From assembly GCA_023436525.1 (NCBI GenBank), contig JAEZIW010000174.1:1-5109 (forward strand): a DNA stretch of 5,109 bases. The letters are read 5' to 3'. Made by a program: the position numbers and the translations under genes. Under the pieces are notes generated by a model. The model did no database searches. It worked only from the letters and a program-made list of their open reading frames with translations, and was not told the origin of the DNA. This DNA is from Bacillota bacterium. Its GTDB lineage: Bacteria > Bacillota > Clostridia > Christensenellales > SZUA-584. Numbering within the stretch: the first letter of the stretch is position 1; every line of letters begins with the position of its first letter. Below are positions 1-5,109 of this stretch, in pieces.

Positions 1-454
1 TGATAATAATATAGCGGACGGGAACGGTGAATTCGCCGTTGGCGTCTTTTTTAAAGACCGTGGCATACTGATGATAGATGTTGATAACAAGCTTATACAT
101 TCCCGCTTCGGGGAACGGCGGCAGATCGTTCTCATCGTACACGTCGTTATCACCCACAAGCTCCTCAAACGCCATTGTGGTGGTGGGGGCGAGCTGGGCG
201 AAGTTAAGCGGCTGCTTATTAAGCTTGAGCGGCTCCGGCTCGGGTGCGGGTGTCGGTTCGGGCGTCGCTTCGGCTGTTGGGGTCGGTGCTTCGGATGGCT
301 GTGCTTGAGCGACTTCACCAGCTGTTGCTGCCGGGTTCTGTGCCAAATCTGCGCCGGGCTGTTTATGGTTGGCCGGGTTCAGCCCGACGAACAAAACGGC
401 CGCGGCAGCGATGATGAGTATTATTAACAAAACGATGCGTATGGGCTTGTTCAA
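1..454 (-). CDS. L,D-transpeptidase (YkuD domain), membrane-anchored, 3' end outside window
   Basis: 151 codons are visible before the gene leaves the window. Residues 1-5 (MNKPI) are a short basic N-terminus, 6-24 form one hydrophobic helix without a lipobox, and roughly 33-76 are a Pro/Ala/Glu/Thr-rich linker of the kind that spans the cell wall. From about residue 119 the protein resembles the first strands of a YkuD catalytic domain: YKLVINIYHQYATVFKKD followed by NGEFTVPVRYIII. Clostridial YkuD proteins typically read like 'VDLTNQ.VTVY..D.NG.YTVPVR' here. Family members make 3-3 (meso-DAP to meso-DAP) peptidoglycan cross-links or attach proteins outside the membrane. The catalytic His and Cys lie in the missing part, so activity cannot be judged. 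I chose a TTG start at 454 because GGGAGGT sits 5 nt upstream. The in-frame ATG at 475 has no such site. The gene has its own promoter and is transcribed away from the rest of the window. Confidence 0.8.
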   Translation of the reverse strand, partial: MNKPIRIVLLIILIIAAAAVLFVGLNPANHKQPGADLAQNPAATAGEVAQAQPSEAPTPTAEATPEPTPAPEPEPLKLNKQPLNFAQLAPTTTMAFEELVGDNDVYDENDLPPFPEAGMYKLVINIYHQYATVFKKDANGEFTVPVRYIII

Positions 455-459
455 CGGTG

Positions 460-466
460 ACCTCCC
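460..466 (-). promoter_or_regulatory. Ribosome binding site fixing the TTG start of the L,D-transpeptidase
   Basis: The minus strand reads GGGAGGT, then CACCG, then TTG. This strong site 5 nt before the TTG at 454 lies inside the reading frame of the upstream ATG (475), which argues that TTG is the true start. Confidence 0.7.
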
Positions 467-495
467 AAAAGCCATGTAATACCAATATCTATAAG

Positions 496-524
496 ATTTT
501 ATAATAAAACCGTAGGTAAGTCAA
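496..524 (-). promoter_or_regulatory. Sigma-A type promoter of the L,D-transpeptidase gene
   Basis: The minus strand has TTGACT (524-519), a 17-nt spacer and TAAAAT (501-496). Five of six bases match consensus in each box and the spacing is optimal. Transcription would begin near 489, giving a 5' untranslated region of about 35 nt before the TTG start at 454. Confidence 0.65.
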
Positions 525-623
525 AGCAAATCGGGCGAAAGTATATCTGATACTGAATTACTAACCGAAGAACTGTTGCCAAAGATAATCTGAGAATAGA
601 TAACTTGGCGGAGAGCACAAATA

Positions 624-660
624 AGCAGCTTTTCATTGATGCAATGGCAGGCTGTTTTTT
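624..660 (+). terminator. Orphan rho-independent terminator-like hairpin
   Basis: AGCAGC (624-629) pairs with GCTGTT (651-656) and CATTG (634-638) pairs with CAATG (642-646) around a 3-nt loop. The bases between pair mostly as A-U or G-U, giving a nearly continuous 15-position stem with one mismatch, followed by T655-660. G-U pairs and the T-run favour the plus strand, because on the minus strand the wobbles become A-C mismatches. No plus-strand gene lies upstream in the window, so what it terminates is unclear. Confidence 0.4.
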
Positions 661-768
661 ATATGTCTTTTCTTAATGACCAATATATAGTAATATTAAA
701 GCTATAAATAAAAAAGTACAAAAAAAAATAAGCAATTATGAGACTTTTGTTAAAAGGTAGGAATAAAC

Positions 769-1869
769 ATGGTTTCAATAAAACAGAGGCGATTTTATTT
801 TATAGCAGTTAGCATTTTTATACTCCTTGGAATGGTATTATACGGAGGCCTTGCAATATTTGCCCGTTTCCCTTATGCGTTTTTATATATACTGCTAGGG
901 GGCATATTCTTAGGAGGGATAGTATCCGGAATAATATTATTCTCGCGATATATGAGACAGCATAAACCCAGGGTTCTAACTATTTTATGCTGTGTTTTCT
1001 TCCCTGTTACGCTATTGATAATAGTTAATATTGGAGTGGCTTTGCTGGTGCCATATTATATCAGCAATTTAATTATATATATTCGCACGAAAAACTGCAC
1101 TGATCCGCAACGAATTGCTGAGATAAATATAAAGTCAAGCAGGGTAATCAATCTTGTATATGCATGCTTAATAGCGGCTTCATTTATGAGCTACTCTGTT
1201 TATACTATTTTAAACGATTCAATGATTTCTGATGTTATCATTAAAAATACAGGTTTTGTCGCAGAATCTCCCGAATATGTCATTTTCAAAAATTACTTCT
1301 ATGATGGTAATAATACAAACTATAACGCAATCAGAGATTATAGCTATATTATAAAGGACAGCGCGCTTTTTATATTGGCAAATAAGGATGGAAAATGCGA
1401 ATCAAATATTCTGTTTGAACAATCAGATGGAAAATACCCAGATATGGGTGAATATTTAAAATCAGGCGACGTTTACGGTGATTTTTTAAGAGAAGATATT
1501 GATGAATTATTTACAACTGTGAGAATAGCAAATTATGACGAGAATCATGCTTTTATGTTAATCATAGATACTCGGAGTCAACAGGAGCAAATTGATCAGT
1601 TAATAGAAACATGGGGAAATCTAAATGAAAAGTCGGCCACCAGCTTTTTGGACAGCACGCATGCGGATATAGATAAAATCCAGTTGTTTGATGAGAATGG
1701 TTCTTCGTTAAAAACGATTTCCATTGCGCAAGGCAGATTCATCGCATATTATGATTCTTTCAAATCTGATAATACAAATTATAAGGTTGTTGTATCGTAC
1801 GAGGGTAAAAATTTCGAATTACTAACGTATGATGATATTGTAAACTGCAATGTATTGGTTACGGATTAA
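769..1869 (+). CDS. Unrecognised multi-pass membrane protein with large C-terminal domain
   Basis: I do not recognise this 366-residue protein. A basic N-terminus (KQRR, 5-8) precedes hydrophobic segments at about 9-32, 36-58, 69-105 (long enough for two short helices or one long one) and 126-148. A basic loop, RYMRQHKPR (60-68), follows the second. The remaining ~218 residues are polar, rich in Asp, Asn and Tyr, with no motif I can assign. By the positive-inside rule, five crossings would put this domain outside the cell and four would leave it in the cytoplasm; I lean to outside. The ATG at 769 is preceded by AGGTAGG (755-761) at a 7-nt spacing. The DNA is strikingly AT-rich, with many ATA, AAT and TTA codons, unlike the GC-richer genes on both sides, which suggests acquisition by transfer. 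It is a single-gene unit converging on rsgA. The intact length and ribosome binding site make it a real gene. Confidence 0.8.
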   Translation: MVSIKQRRFYFIAVSIFILLGMVLYGGLAIFARFPYAFLYILLGGIFLGGIVSGIILFSRYMRQHKPRVLTILCCVFFPVTLLIIVNIGVALLVPYYISNLIIYIRTKNCTDPQRIAEINIKSSRVINLVYACLIAASFMSYSVYTILNDSMISDVIIKNTGFVAESPEYVIFKNYFYDGNNTNYNAIRDYSYIIKDSALFILANKDGKCESNILFEQSDGKYPDMGEYLKSGDVYGDFLREDIDELFTTVRIANYDENHAFMLIIDTRSQQEQIDQLIETWGNLNEKSATSFLDSTHADIDKIQLFDENGSSLKTISIAQGRFIAYYDSFKSDNTNYKVVVSYEGKNFELLTYDDIVNCNVLVTD

Positions 1870-1940
1870 ACATTAGTCGATAGAATTTTGATCATCTGAA
1901 AGTATTGGCTAATCTAAAAAAGATTTAAGAAGAAATTATA

Positions 1941-1983
1941 AATATTAAAAACAGCCCCCGAAACCACATTTGTCGAGGGCTGT
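1941..1983 (-). terminator. Rho-independent terminator of rsgA
   Basis: Read on the minus strand, ACAGCCCTCGA (1983-1973) pairs with TCGGGGGCTGT (1961-1951) over 11 positions, including one U-G wobble. A T-run (1951-1947) and an AT-rich tail follow. The stem begins only 6 nt past the rsgA stop codon. On the plus strand the wobble becomes an A-C mismatch and no T-run follows, so it would serve the converging membrane-protein gene only weakly. Confidence 0.85.
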
Positions 1984-1989
1984 CATCGT

Positions 1990-3051
1990 TTAATGCTTAT
2001 TCTTTTCTTTGGCAAATTTTCGCGCGTTTTTAATGCCGCCGAAATCGGCAAACATCTCGGTGATTTTCTCTCTTTCAATCTGGCGCGAATTGAGCCCGTC
2101 GTACCGGGCTTCTTTCTTAAGCTTAAAATAGCTCTCCAGCCGGTCTGCGTCCAGCTCGCCGTTATCCACCGCCGCCCGCACTGCGCACCCCGGCTCAGCC
2201 TTGTGCGTACAGTCTTTGAAACGGCACTGCGCCGCCAGCGCGTCGATATCGCTGAACGCCTTATCGACGTCCGCCGAATCGAGCCCGATTTCGCGCATGC
2301 CCGGCGTGTCGATCACAACGCCGCCCTGAGGCAGCGCTATAAGCTCGCGCCTTGTGGTGGTGTGCCGTCCTTTGTCGTCGTCCTGCCGAATCGCTGCGGT
2401 TTTGAGTCGGTCGTCTCCGGAGAGCGCATTGATCAGCGTGGATTTGCCGACACCCGAGGAGCCGATAAACGCGGCGGTGACACCCTCCTTCAGATAGGCT
2501 CGCAGCTGTGCCAGTGTTTCTTGCACGAAACCCGAGGTGACGATCACATCGGCACCGATGGCAACCTGCGTTGCTTCGGACAGCATTCTATCTGTTTCCT
2601 CGCACAGATCCGACTTTGTGAGCACCACCACGGGCCGCGCACCGCTGTCCCACGCGATGGCAAGATACCGCTCCAAACGGCGCAGATTAAAGTCGTTATT
2701 GAGCGAGGTGCAGATAAACACGACATCGATGTTTGCCGCGACGACCTGCGCCGCATTCGGCTGGCCGGCGGCTTTGCGTTCAAACACGCTTTTACGCGCC
2801 AGAATGCGCTGAATTTGTCCGTGCCCGCTTTCGCCGTCGGCGCGATCCAGCATCACAAAATCACCGACGGCGGGGAATTCCTTTTGGCTTCGGCATTTCC
2901 CCGATACCTCGGCGAATAACACGGCCTCCTCGGTGATCACCTTGCAGACATCCCTGCCCTGCATCACCACCCGGCCGATCGTTTCACCCGGATATAAAGC
3001 AGCCTGTGCCAAAAAAAATGGTGTCAGGCCGTAATTTTTTAGTGTTTCCAT
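1990..3051 (-). CDS. rsgA: Ribosome small subunit-dependent GTPase RsgA (YjeQ/YloQ family)
   Basis: RsgA is a circularly permuted GTPase that binds the 30S subunit late in assembly, checks the decoding centre and hydrolyses GTP to leave. Residues (353-aa form) show an N-terminal OB-fold region (about 20-90). The GTPase motifs come in permuted order: G4 TKSD (145-148), G5-like TSG (172-174), G1 GSSGVGKST (197-205), G2 HTTT (230-233) and G3 DTPG (248-251). A zinc-binding knuckle has C276, C281, H283 and C289, and the C-terminus is Lys-rich. All key residues are present. I place the start at the ATG at 3051, 8 nt after GGAGG (3064-3060). A TTG at 3066 would overlap that site and has none of its own. 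The length fits the long RsgA form rather than the ~290-aa form usually found with the prpC-pknB-rpe cluster, so this may be a second paralogue. It has its own promoter, leader ORF and terminator. Confidence 0.95.
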   Translation of the reverse strand: METLKNYGLTPFFLAQAALYPGETIGRVVMQGRDVCKVITEEAVLFAEVSGKCRSQKEFPAVGDFVMLDRADGESGHGQIQRILARKSVFERKAAGQPNAAQVVAANIDVVFICTSLNNDFNLRRLERYLAIAWDSGARPVVVLTKSDLCEETDRMLSEATQVAIGADVIVTSGFVQETLAQLRAYLKEGVTAAFIGSSGVGKSTLINALSGDDRLKTAAIRQDDDKGRHTTTRRELIALPQGGVVIDTPGMREIGLDSADVDKAFSDIDALAAQCRFKDCTHKAEPGCAVRAAVDNGELDADRLESYFKLKKEARYDGLNSRQIEREKITEMFADFGGIKNARKFAKEKNKH

Positions 3052-3059
3052 TTCATAAT

Positions 3060-3066
3060 CCTCCAA
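3060..3066 (-). promoter_or_regulatory. rsgA ribosome binding site, complementary to an upstream leader segment
   Basis: The minus strand TTGGAGG (3066-3060) lies 8 nt before the ATG at 3051. All seven bases are complementary to CCTCCAA (3088-3082) just upstream, with a 15-nt loop between, so a local hairpin could hide the site from ribosomes. Confidence 0.75.
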
Positions 3067-3129
3067 TATTTAAATAAGCCTTTGGAGGTATGGCAGACGG
3101 AATTACTGAGCGCATACCTCCGTATGTGC
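3060..3129 (-). promoter_or_regulatory. Candidate translational attenuator in the rsgA leader
   Basis: On the minus strand four short segments follow each other. Segment 1 is CATAC (3126-3122), segment 2 is GGAGGTATG (3121-3113), segment 3 is CATACCTCC plus AA (3092-3082), and segment 4 is TTGGAGG (3066-3060), the rsgA ribosome binding site. Segment 1 pairs with the end of 2 over 5 bp around a GGAG loop, extended by two G-C pairs past an A-C mismatch. Segments 3 and 4 pair over 7 bp. Segments 2 and 3 pair over 9 perfect bp. Pairing 2:3 excludes both others and would expose the rsgA site. Segments 1 and 2 lie inside the leader ORF, so ribosome position could set the fold. No T-run follows any stem, so this would act on translation rather than termination. 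The complementarity is observed; regulation is inferred by analogy with erm leaders. Confidence 0.5.
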
Positions 3130-3159
3130 TGCAATCTCCGTTTGGTTCATCTTTGTCAT
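3103..3159 (-). CDS. 18-aa leader peptide upstream of rsgA
   Basis: The frame MTKMNQTEIAAHTEVCAQ starts at an ATG at 3159 and stops at TAA (3105-3103), 51 nt before the rsgA start. It is preceded by AAAGGAG (3172-3166) at a 6-nt spacing, a better ribosome binding site than that of most genes here. It lies about 24 nt into the predicted rsgA transcript. The peptide has no signal sequence or repeated amino acid run, so it does not resemble an amino-acid biosynthesis attenuator leader. Its last codons contain one arm of a hairpin that competes for the segment able to mask the rsgA ribosome binding site. The stop codon lies in the loop of the 9-bp hairpin. Its likely role is as a translated control element rather than a functional peptide. 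A decayed gene start is the main alternative. Confidence 0.5.
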   Translation of the reverse strand: MTKMNQTEIAAHTEVCAQ

Positions 3160-3165
3160 AAATAT

Positions 3166-3172
3166 CTCCTTT
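3166..3172 (-). promoter_or_regulatory. Ribosome binding site of the leader ORF
   Basis: AAAGGAG on the minus strand stands 6 nt before the leader ATG (3159). Its strength in an otherwise untranslated leader is the main reason to believe the short ORF is translated. Confidence 0.6.
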
Positions 3173-3189
3173 CAATGCTGATTACTGAT

Positions 3190-3218
3190 ATTATAACATA
3201 ACCGATATTCAAAGCGAA
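3190..3218 (-). promoter_or_regulatory. Promoter of the leader ORF and rsgA
   Basis: The minus strand has a perfect TATAAT (3195-3190) preceded by TGT, which makes an extended -10 (TGNTATAAT). TTCGCT (3218-3213) lies 17 nt upstream as a weak -35, acceptable with an extended -10. Transcription would begin near 3183, so the leader ORF and all four pairing segments would be part of the rsgA mRNA. Confidence 0.65.
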
Positions 3219-3237
3219 TAACTCTTACGGTCGCTTT
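3211..3237. repeat. Inverted repeat between two divergent promoters
   Basis: AAAGCGA (3211-3217) and TCGCTTT (3231-3237) form a perfect 7-bp inverted repeat with a 13-nt centre. The left arm overlaps the rsgA -35 box, and the repeat ends 10 nt before the -35 box of the plus-strand kinase gene. The right arm continues to a run of T (3235-3240), so on the plus strand it could also be a weak terminator. It could be an operator or a transcription stop; the sequence alone does not decide. Confidence 0.35.
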
Positions 3238-3246
3238 TTTAGGTTA

Positions 3247-3275
3247 TTGGCAAAAGGCACCGCAATCAGTATACT
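3247..3275 (+). promoter_or_regulatory. Sigma-A type promoter of the TGS/uridine kinase-like gene
   Basis: TTGGCA (3247-3252), a 17-nt spacer and TATACT (3270-3275) match consensus at five of six positions in each box with ideal spacing. Transcription would begin near 3282, giving a short 5' untranslated region of about 23 nt before the ATG at 3305. Confidence 0.7.
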
Positions 3276-3304
3276 TATATTGAAAGGCAGGAGAGGGGAA
3301 AAAC

Positions 3305-4930
3305 ATGAAAAACATTTGCAATATTGTTGAAGGAGAGACCCATCGAGAAATATCGTTTGAAGAAAACGTACATCTCTGGCAGCTCGCGAAAGAAACGGGC
3401 GCAGATGATGCTGTCTGCGCGCTGATGAACGGTCGCATTGTTTCGCTGGCGGATGCGGTTGAGCAAGAATCCGAGGTCAAATTCCTGTCCCCTTATGAAA
3501 GCGAGCAGGCCTCGCGTGTGTTTTTAAGAGGTGCAACCTACGTGCTTTACCGTGCGGTGCACGAGCTGTTTGCGCAGCGCAAATTTAAGGTGGAATATAT
3601 GCTTTGCGGCGGTATTTACTGCGAAATGGAGCCGCTTGATAAACAGGATATCGATATACTGCAAGCGCGTATGAATGAACTGATTGAAGCGGATGAGGAA
3701 TTTGTGCTGCGTTTGATGCGTGTGGATGAAGCCAAGAAAATTATGCTCGATGAAGGGCTTGTTGATAAAGCGGAACTGTTAAGCTATCGTCCGTTCGATT
3801 ATTACCGGCTGTATGTGTACGGCGGCCTTCATAACTATTTTTACGGTATCATGCCAAAAAGCGCGGGCTATCTGAAAGACGCGCGGCTTTATGCTTATGG
3901 AGAGGGCATGATGATTAAAATTCCGACACCGTATCATGAGGCGGAGGTTTCTATTATCGATCAGCCCAAATACGCCGATGTTTTCAAGCAGTCTGAGCGG
4001 TGGAGCAAAGAACTGTCGGTATCAAATGTGGCCGACATCAACAACATATTCAGAGAAGGCGGCATGGCCGAATTCATTCGTGTGAACGAGGCGATGCACG
4101 TGAGCGCCATCGACGCGATTGCGCGGCAGATTATTGACAGCGACAGCGTGCGGGTTGTGCTGGTGGCCGGGCCGTCGTCGTCTGGAAAAACCACGTTTGC
4201 GTCGCGGCTGTCGGTGCAGCTCAAAGCGCTTGGCAGAAAGTGCCGCCCCATTTCGGTGGATGACTACTACAAGGGCAGGGAAGATATTCCGCTTGATGAG
4301 AAGGGCAAGCCTGACTTTGAATGCATTGAAGCGCTGGACACACAAAAGCTCGGTGCCGATTTGGAGCTGCTGCTGGCCGGTAAGGAAGCGCAGATGCCGC
4401 GTTTTGATTTTTTGGCGGGCGCAAGAAGTCCTCAAAGCGTTCCGATGCGCATTGACGACGATATTCTGGTGATTGAAGGCATTCACGGCCTCAACAACGC
4501 GTTGACACAAACGATACCGGCTGATAAAAAGTTCAAAATTTTCATATCGCCGCTGACGACGCTGAACATTGACAGGCACAACGTGGTGATGCCTGAAGAT
4601 CTGCGCCTGCTTCGGCGGCTGGTGCGTGACAAACGTACACGCGGGTATTCGTTCGCGCAGACGTTTGCGATTTGGGACAGCGTGCGGCGCGGCGAATTCA
4701 AATTTATACTGCCGTATCAGCACACCGCCGATGTGATGTTTAACTCGGCCTTGTTTTACGAGCCGCTGATGCTTAAAAAGCATGCCTACAGCGACCTGCG
4801 GCAGTTCACGCCCGATATGCCGCATTATCCTGAGGCGCTGGATCTGCTTAAGTTCCTGAATTATTTCTTAAGCTTCAGCGATCAGGGCATTGTGCCGCAT
4901 GCGAGCATATTGCGTGAATTTATCGGATAA
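3305..4930 (+). CDS. Uridine kinase-like nucleoside kinase with N-terminal TGS domain
   Basis: This 541-aa protein combines three modules. Residues ~1-62 resemble a TGS domain. Residues ~65-225 resemble the second domain shared by threonyl- and alanyl-tRNA synthetases, including CGGIYCEMEP (101-110). Residues ~280-541 are a P-loop kinase of the uridine kinase/phosphoribulokinase group. Its motifs are Walker A GPSSSGKTT (289-297), DDYY (319-322, the likely substrate-side Asp), EGIHG (391-395) and an Arg-rich lid RDKRTRGYS (441-449). This architecture is widespread in Clostridia and usually annotated as uridine kinase or nucleoside kinase. The expected reaction is ATP-dependent phosphorylation of a nucleoside in the cytoplasm, but the true substrate is not evident. 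The synthetase-like module lacks a visible HxxxH metal-binding motif, so editing activity is unlikely. The ATG at 3305 follows GGAGAGGGG (3290-3298) and a strong promoter. The lipoprotein gene 70 bp downstream may be cotranscribed, since no terminator hairpin is visible. Confidence 0.85.
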   Translation: MKNICNIVEGETHREISFEENVHLWQLAKETGADDAVCALMNGRIVSLADAVEQESEVKFLSPYESEQASRVFLRGATYVLYRAVHELFAQRKFKVEYMLCGGIYCEMEPLDKQDIDILQARMNELIEADEEFVLRLMRVDEAKKIMLDEGLVDKAELLSYRPFDYYRLYVYGGLHNYFYGIMPKSAGYLKDARLYAYGEGMMIKIPTPYHEAEVSIIDQPKYADVFKQSERWSKELSVSNVADINNIFREGGMAEFIRVNEAMHVSAIDAIARQIIDSDSVRVVLVAGPSSSGKTTFASRLSVQLKALGRKCRPISVDDYYKGREDIPLDEKGKPDFECIEALDTQKLGADLELLLAGKEAQMPRFDFLAGARSPQSVPMRIDDDILVIEGIHGLNNALTQTIPADKKFKIFISPLTTLNIDRHNVVMPEDLRLLRRLVRDKRTRGYSFAQTFAIWDSVRRGEFKFILPYQHTADVMFNSALFYEPLMLKKHAYSDLRQFTPDMPHYPEALDLLKFLNYFLSFSDQGIVPHASILREFIG

Positions 4931-5000
4931 TTTTTACAATTTTTTTATTAATAATGTAGCGCTCCGAAGCAAAGAATAAATGCAAAAGGAGGCGTATTTA

Positions 5001-5109
5001 ATGAAAAAATTGTTGATTGCAATCATCGTTGTGGTTCTGTTCGGCTCGATGCTTGCGGGATGTACAAACAGAAACAACAACACGACAGTGTCCCCAAACA
5101 ATACGGTTA
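5001..5109 (+). CDS. Small lipoprotein, N-terminal part only
   Basis: 36 codons are visible before the window ends. MKK (1-3), a hydrophobic core (4-14) and the lipobox LAGC (18-21) form a lipoprotein signal peptide, with Cys21 expected to be lipidated and the protein held on the outer face of the membrane. The mature start is rich in Asn and Thr (TNRNNNTTVSPNN). Such starts occur in several Bacillota lipoproteins, including YhcN/YlaJ-type sporulation lipoproteins, but too little is visible to assign a family. The ATG has a strong site AAGGAGG (4986-4992) at 8 nt. The 70-bp gap before it contains T-rich tracts and a lone TTTACA (4933-4938) but no well-spaced -10, so cotranscription with the kinase gene is possible. 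Confidence 0.8.
   Translation, partial: MKKLLIAIIVVVLFGSMLAGCTNRNNNTTVSPNNTV

Larger units (their letters stand above)
482..768. other. Gene-poor AT-rich gap between divergent genes
   Basis: This stretch separates the leftward transpeptidase gene from the rightward membrane-protein gene. It holds the transpeptidase promoter (496-524) and a terminator-like hairpin (624-660). No complete gene with a ribosome binding site is evident on either strand. One plus-strand frame is open from 557 to the stop at 674-676 but has no supported start. Around 684-710 there are several TATA-like words (TATAGT at 686, TAATAT at 691, TATAAA at 703) that could serve as a -10 box for the gene at 769. None has a convincing -35 box at the right distance. 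Confidence 0.6.

Noticed and set aside
71..427. Plus-strand open frames (71-427 and 78-308) opposite the transpeptidase gene.
   Set aside because: They are low-complexity (Cys/Gly/Arg- or Gly/Ser/Ala-rich) antisense readings of the Pro/Glu-rich linker, with no ribosome binding site.
1993..2919. Long plus-strand open frame opposite rsgA.
   Set aside because: It lies antisense to a gene with complete GTPase motifs, has a composition typical of a shadow frame, lacks a ribosome binding site, and starts within the rsgA terminator-proximal end.
3011..3018. Run of eight A (T8 in rsgA) near the 5' end of rsgA, a possible slippage or phase-variation site.
   Set aside because: Eight bases is short for phase variation, and the run simply encodes Phe-Phe-Leu in a conserved position of an intact reading frame.
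3090..3161. A 23-codon plus-strand ORF (ATG at 3090) antisense to the rsgA leader peptide, with GGAGGT touching its ATG.
   Set aside because: The Shine-Dalgarno-like word overlaps or abuts the start codon, which is too close to work. No plus-strand promoter lies just upstream, and the minus-strand leader has correct spacing and its own promoter.
4022..4825. Long minus-strand open frame opposite the kinase gene.
   Set aside because: It is His/Arg/Gln-rich, antisense to a motif-complete kinase domain, and has no start signals.
4931..4947. T-rich tracts after the kinase stop codon, considered as a terminator.
   Set aside because: No GC-rich hairpin precedes them, so they lack the main feature of a rho-independent terminator.

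Overview
The window looks like a piece of a Bacillota (Firmicutes) chromosome, most likely from Clostridia. Shine-Dalgarno sites are strong and purine-rich, and promoters are close to the sigma-A consensus. The gene content also fits: a membrane-anchored YkuD transpeptidase, a long-form RsgA GTPase, a TGS-domain uridine kinase-like protein of a type common in Clostridia, and a small Asn/Thr-rich lipoprotein. No phage, transposase, CRISPR or tRNA feature was found. Genus cannot be given.

Layout. 1-454 (minus) is the 5' part of an L,D-transpeptidase gene that runs off the left edge, with its own promoter at 496-524. 482-768 is a gene-poor, AT-rich stretch with an orphan plus-strand terminator-like hairpin. 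769-1869 (plus) encodes an unrecognised membrane protein in visibly AT-rich DNA unlike its neighbours. It converges on 1990-3051 (minus), rsgA, which has a clear terminator in the gap. 3052-3304 is a divergent control region: the rsgA promoter and leader point left and the kinase promoter points right. 3305-4930 (plus) is the TGS/uridine kinase-like protein, and 5001 onward (plus) is the start of a lipoprotein gene cut by the right edge.

Most interesting region. The rsgA 5' leader (about 3183 to 3052, minus strand) holds an 18-codon ORF with an excellent ribosome binding site. It is followed by four short segments that can pair as 1:2 plus 3:4, or alternatively as 2:3. Segment 4 is the rsgA Shine-Dalgarno sequence itself. 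This is the layout of the translational attenuators known from erm resistance genes, here placed before a ribosome-assembly GTPase. The pairings are read directly from the sequence; the regulatory behaviour is inference.

The genes do not form one pathway. They fall into separate transcription units: cell-wall cross-linking (ldt), an unknown membrane function, 30S ribosome maturation (rsgA), and a nucleoside kinase-like protein possibly cotranscribed with a lipoprotein.
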